Source: Hymenobacter wooponensis (GTDB taxonomy: Bacteria; Bacteroidota; Bacteroidia; Cytophagales; Hymenobacteraceae). Taken from it: a stretch of 64,000 nt of DNA. Position numbers and translations under genes: made by a program. The notes below the pieces were generated by a model that worked only from the letters and a program-made list of their open reading frames with translations, searched no databases and was not told where the DNA came from. The DNA lies in NCBI RefSeq assembly GCF_004745865.1, contig NZ_SRKZ01000001.1:620001-684000 (forward strand), written 5' to 3'. Positions within the stretch are counted from its first letter, which is position 1. The number at the start of each line of letters is the position of its first letter. This document shows positions 61,864 to 64,000 of the stretch, one piece after another.

Positions 61864-63105
61864 CTACTTCCCCAGCAGCAATTTCACGTAGAAACTGGGC
61901 TTGCGGAGCCGCTCGCGCAGGTCTAGGTCCAGAAACATGTTGCTGATGGTTTCAGCTAGCGTGGGATTATTGGCGGCGCGGTTGGCCACAAAGTTGAACA
62001 GCCACGGATAGTTGAGCAGGCGCTGCATACCACGGCTTAGGCGCAGCTCCTGCCACAAGCGGTTATACACGGCGCCATCGTAGCCCTTCAGAAACTCCGG
62101 TGTGAAGTTTTGCGCCTCGAAAGCCCTACCGGCCCAGTCGGCGGCGTGGCGGCCGGAAACCATGGCGTGGCTGATGCCTTCGCCGGAGAATGGATCGATG
62201 AGGGAGCCCGCGTCGCCGAGCAGCAGGTAGCCGGCGCCCGAGAGTGGCCTACGCTTGGAGCCTAGCGGCAGCCCAAAGCCGCGCACGGGGCCCAGGCGCT
62301 CTGCGGTAGCAAAACGTTCTTTAAGGGCTGGGTGGGTGTGCAGCATTTCCTCTAGCCGCTCCCGCAGCTTCACTTTCTTTTTGGATACAGCTTCCGTAAG
62401 CATGCCTACGCCCACATTGGCCTCCCCATTGGGCAGCGGAAACACCCACAGGTAGCCGGGTAGAAAATCTTTGATGAAATGCAGCTCAATGAAATTATCG
62501 GGGTGTAGGCCAGTTACGCCGCGGTAGTAAGCCCGCAGGCCGGCGCAGTGGTGGGCAGGCTCTAGCTCGTGGCCGCCAACCAGCCGCGCAAAGCTAGATT
62601 GTGCCCCGTTAGCCACTAACAGTAGCTTGACCACAGCAAGCTCCTCGCCCGACTGGCCTAGCAGGCGCCAGCGTCCATCGGGCAGCTGTTCGTGCCGGGC
62701 TACGTCTACGTTTTCGCGGAAATCTATTTCGGGCCGGCGCCGCACTTCTTCAATCAGAAAGTTATCGAAGTGAATTCGCTTGCTGATGTGGCCGGCTGAG
62801 CGGTCGGTAGCGGCGTTGTACTTGGGCTTAAATGGCACGGCTAGCCGGCGACCATTAGGAGCATAGAAATCAATGCCCCAACTAGGCAGCTGAATGGGCT
62901 CGGCGGCTAGGCGGTCGGGCAACTCCTCTCCTATTCGGCGAAGCTCATTGATGACTTTTCCGCTGAGCGCATCGCCGCACACTTTGTCGCGGGGGAAGGT
63001 GGCGCGGTCGAGGAGCAGGCAGCGGTGGCCAGCATTGGCTAGGTGAAGCGCCGCCGTGGCGCCGCCAGGGCCGGCACCCAGAATACAGATTGCAGTGTCA
63101 GGCAT
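61864..63105 (-). CDS. geranylgeranyl reductase family flavoprotein
   Basis: 413 residues from ATG 63105 (MPDTAICILGAGPGGATAALHLANAGH). FAD-dependent oxidoreductase of the geranylgeranyl-reductase family: GAGPGGATA nucleotide motif, PRDKVCGDALSGK (the family Cys motif), LLLGDAGSLIDPFSGEGISHA (second FAD motif). Family members saturate isoprenoid chains or act on menaquinone and carotenoid-related lipids. Exact substrate unknown; probably cytoplasmic or membrane-associated. Confidence 0.88.
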   Translation of the reverse strand: MPDTAICILGAGPGGATAALHLANAGHRCLLLDRATFPRDKVCGDALSGKVINELRRIGEELPDRLAAEPIQLPSWGIDFYAPNGRRLAVPFKPKYNAATDRSAGHISKRIHFDNFLIEEVRRRPEIDFRENVDVARHEQLPDGRWRLLGQSGEELAVVKLLLVANGAQSSFARLVGGHELEPAHHCAGLRAYYRGVTGLHPDNFIELHFIKDFLPGYLWVFPLPNGEANVGVGMLTEAVSKKKVKLRERLEEMLHTHPALKERFATAERLGPVRGFGLPLGSKRRPLSGAGYLLLGDAGSLIDPFSGEGISHAMVSGRHAADWAGRAFEAQNFTPEFLKGYDGAVYNRLWQELRLSRGMQRLLNYPWLFNFVANRAANNPTLAETISNMFLDLDLRERLRKPSFYVKLLLGK

Positions 63106-63359
63106 AGACTGGCGGCGAAGATACAAGCCAGAAACCGTAGGCCAGCCTACCAGCCCAGCAGATGCCGGCGGCAAGATCAGCGTGGCCTAGCCCCATGTAT
63201 TAACAGTAACCACAACCTCCTATCCGTTATATAAGTCCATAGCAACCACAGATAACGAGGCGTAACGGCAACCTACGGCGGAATTACACGTTTCTACCAG
63301 CTTCTTTACTAAGATGGTTTGTAGTTCCTTTTGCTAGCATACTGCTGCATAAGGTGCCA

Positions 63360-63367
63360 TAACTTTG
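63360..63367 (+). promoter_or_regulatory. -7 promoter box TAACTTTG
   Basis: Exact TAnnTTTG, 28 bases before the ATG at 63396. Confidence 0.55.
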
Positions 63368-63395
63368 CTCTCTATTTCTTCCTTGCTCCCGTTCT

Positions 63396-63791
63396 ATGCC
63401 CCTACGCCTACTGCACCAAGATTCTACTATTTCAATTTTCTACGACTACCATCACGATTGGCTGTACGCCGACTGGACGGGCGACCAAAGCCTCGATTCT
63501 GTGCAAGGGGGCTGCCTGCGCATGCTCGATCTGCTGCGCAATGAGCGGTGTTCTAAAGTCCTCAACGACAATACGAAAGTCACGAGCATGTGGAGCGATG
63601 CCTCGGAATGGGTGGGCGCCACGTGGTTTCCACTTATGGCGGAAGCAGGCTTGGAGTATTTCGCCTGGGTGTACTCGCCCAACGTGTATAGCCGCCTCTC
63701 CGCCGACCTCTCTCTGCAACATACCACCCGCCCCATTGTGCTGGCCTTCGATAGCCAAGAGATGGCGACGAACTGGCTAAAGCTGATGTAG
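63396..63791 (+). CDS. hypothetical protein
   Basis: 131 residues (MPLRLLHQDSTISIFYDYHHDWLYADWTGDQS). Alpha/beta, with LRMLDLLRNERCSKVLNDNTKV and a later LSLQHTTRPIVLAFDSQEMATNWLKLM. The alternation resembles small STAS-like or SpoIIAA-like folds, but I cannot assign a family. No signal peptide. It has its own promoter. The stop codon TAG is followed by GCCA. Confidence 0.6.
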   Translation: MPLRLLHQDSTISIFYDYHHDWLYADWTGDQSLDSVQGGCLRMLDLLRNERCSKVLNDNTKVTSMWSDASEWVGATWFPLMAEAGLEYFAWVYSPNVYSRLSADLSLQHTTRPIVLAFDSQEMATNWLKLM

Positions 63792-63878
63792 GCCAGACGG
63801 CCTAGCCCTCATTGAGCACGTAATTTCCACTTTGACTACCTGAGTGGCCTATAGGCTTTCGTTGTTACCTTCGCCTCC

Positions 63879-64000
63879 ATGACGAAACTGCTCGAAGGAA
63901 AAGTGGCCCTGATTACGGGTGCTTCTAAAGGAATCGGCCGCGCCATTGCGGTGTATTTCGCCCAACAGGGCGCTCAGGTGGCTTTCACCTACCTCTCCAG
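63879..64000 (+). CDS. fabG: 3-oxoacyl-[acyl-carrier-protein] reductase, start only
   Basis: The window ends 122 bases into this gene. The visible N-terminus (MTKLLEGKVALITGASKGIG, then RAIAVYFAQQGAQVAFTYLS) is the classical SDR fold with the TGASKGIGRA NADPH loop of FabG, the NADPH-dependent reductase of fatty-acid synthesis. The -7-like TACCTTCG is a near match just upstream. The C-terminal part lies outside the window, so this is a partial call and other SDRs of the FabG type remain possible. Confidence 0.8.
   Translation, partial: MTKLLEGKVALITGASKGIGRAIAVYFAQQGAQVAFTYLS

Overview
The window reads as chromosomal DNA of a pigmented, aerobic member of the Bacteroidota, most likely Hymenobacter or a close relative in the Cytophagales (inference from gene content; no rRNA is present). 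Supporting signs are TonB-dependent outer-membrane receptors (one paired with a DUF4249 lipoprotein), many exported beta-barrel proteins and lipoproteins, a geranylgeranyl-reductase-type flavoprotein, and Bacteroidota-type promoters (-7 box TAnnTTTG) upstream of at least twelve genes. Base composition looks moderately GC-rich. No plasmid, phage, insertion sequence, CRISPR array or rRNA operon was seen.

Layout. 0-9 kb: a GNAT acetyltransferase, PhoH ATPase, SAM hydroxide adenosyltransferase, a small ABM-fold protein, hscB, tRNA-Leu(CAA), an NTF2-like protein, envelope proteins, a BLUF photoreceptor and a YgjP-type metallopeptidase. 9-20.5 kb: a DUF6929-like protein, a RICIN/PD40/OmpA fusion, an AT-rich gap with a small ORF, an orphan NarL-type response regulator, two tandem exported amidohydrolases, a DUF2945 protein and an APC permease. 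20.7-26.3 kb: a Spy-like protein, an MBL-rhodanese sulfur enzyme, a polysaccharide deacetylase, a glycosyltransferase and sbcD. 26.4-36.2 kb: accessory and carbohydrate genes (GNAT, clan GH-A hydrolase, TonB receptor, PhyH oxygenase, GH43, lipoproteins). 36.4-43 kb: sbcC (about 10 kb from sbcD), a DUF6687-like protein, a TPR protein and an HNH protein. 43-48.3 kb: an exported protein, thioredoxin, and a TonB receptor with its DUF4249 partner. 48.3-64 kb: housekeeping genes (purine nucleoside phosphorylase, sppA, rarA, EamA transporter, dipeptidyl peptidase IV), a translationally coupled monooxygenase-SDR pair, lpdA, a TPR protein, a geranylgeranyl-reductase-like flavoprotein and the start of fabG.

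The most unusual features are not genes. (1) The octamer TGGCCTAG/CTAGGCCA occurs about 64 times by manual scan, roughly once per kb, where about two are expected; it often lies at gene ends and supplies TAG stop codons. (2) An intergenic inverted-repeat family has a short internal stem that differs between copies by compensating triplets (CCT/AGG, TCC/GGA, GCT/AGC, GTC/GAC), so structure is conserved while sequence changes. (3) A second inverted-repeat family is built on GAGACGCGA...TCGCGTCTC. (4) Three perfect 27-31 bp hairpins lie between convergent genes. The gene-level oddities are amidohydrolase modules that have lost their metal-binding HxH motif, a monooxygenase lacking the fingerprint histidine, and separated sbcD and sbcC.
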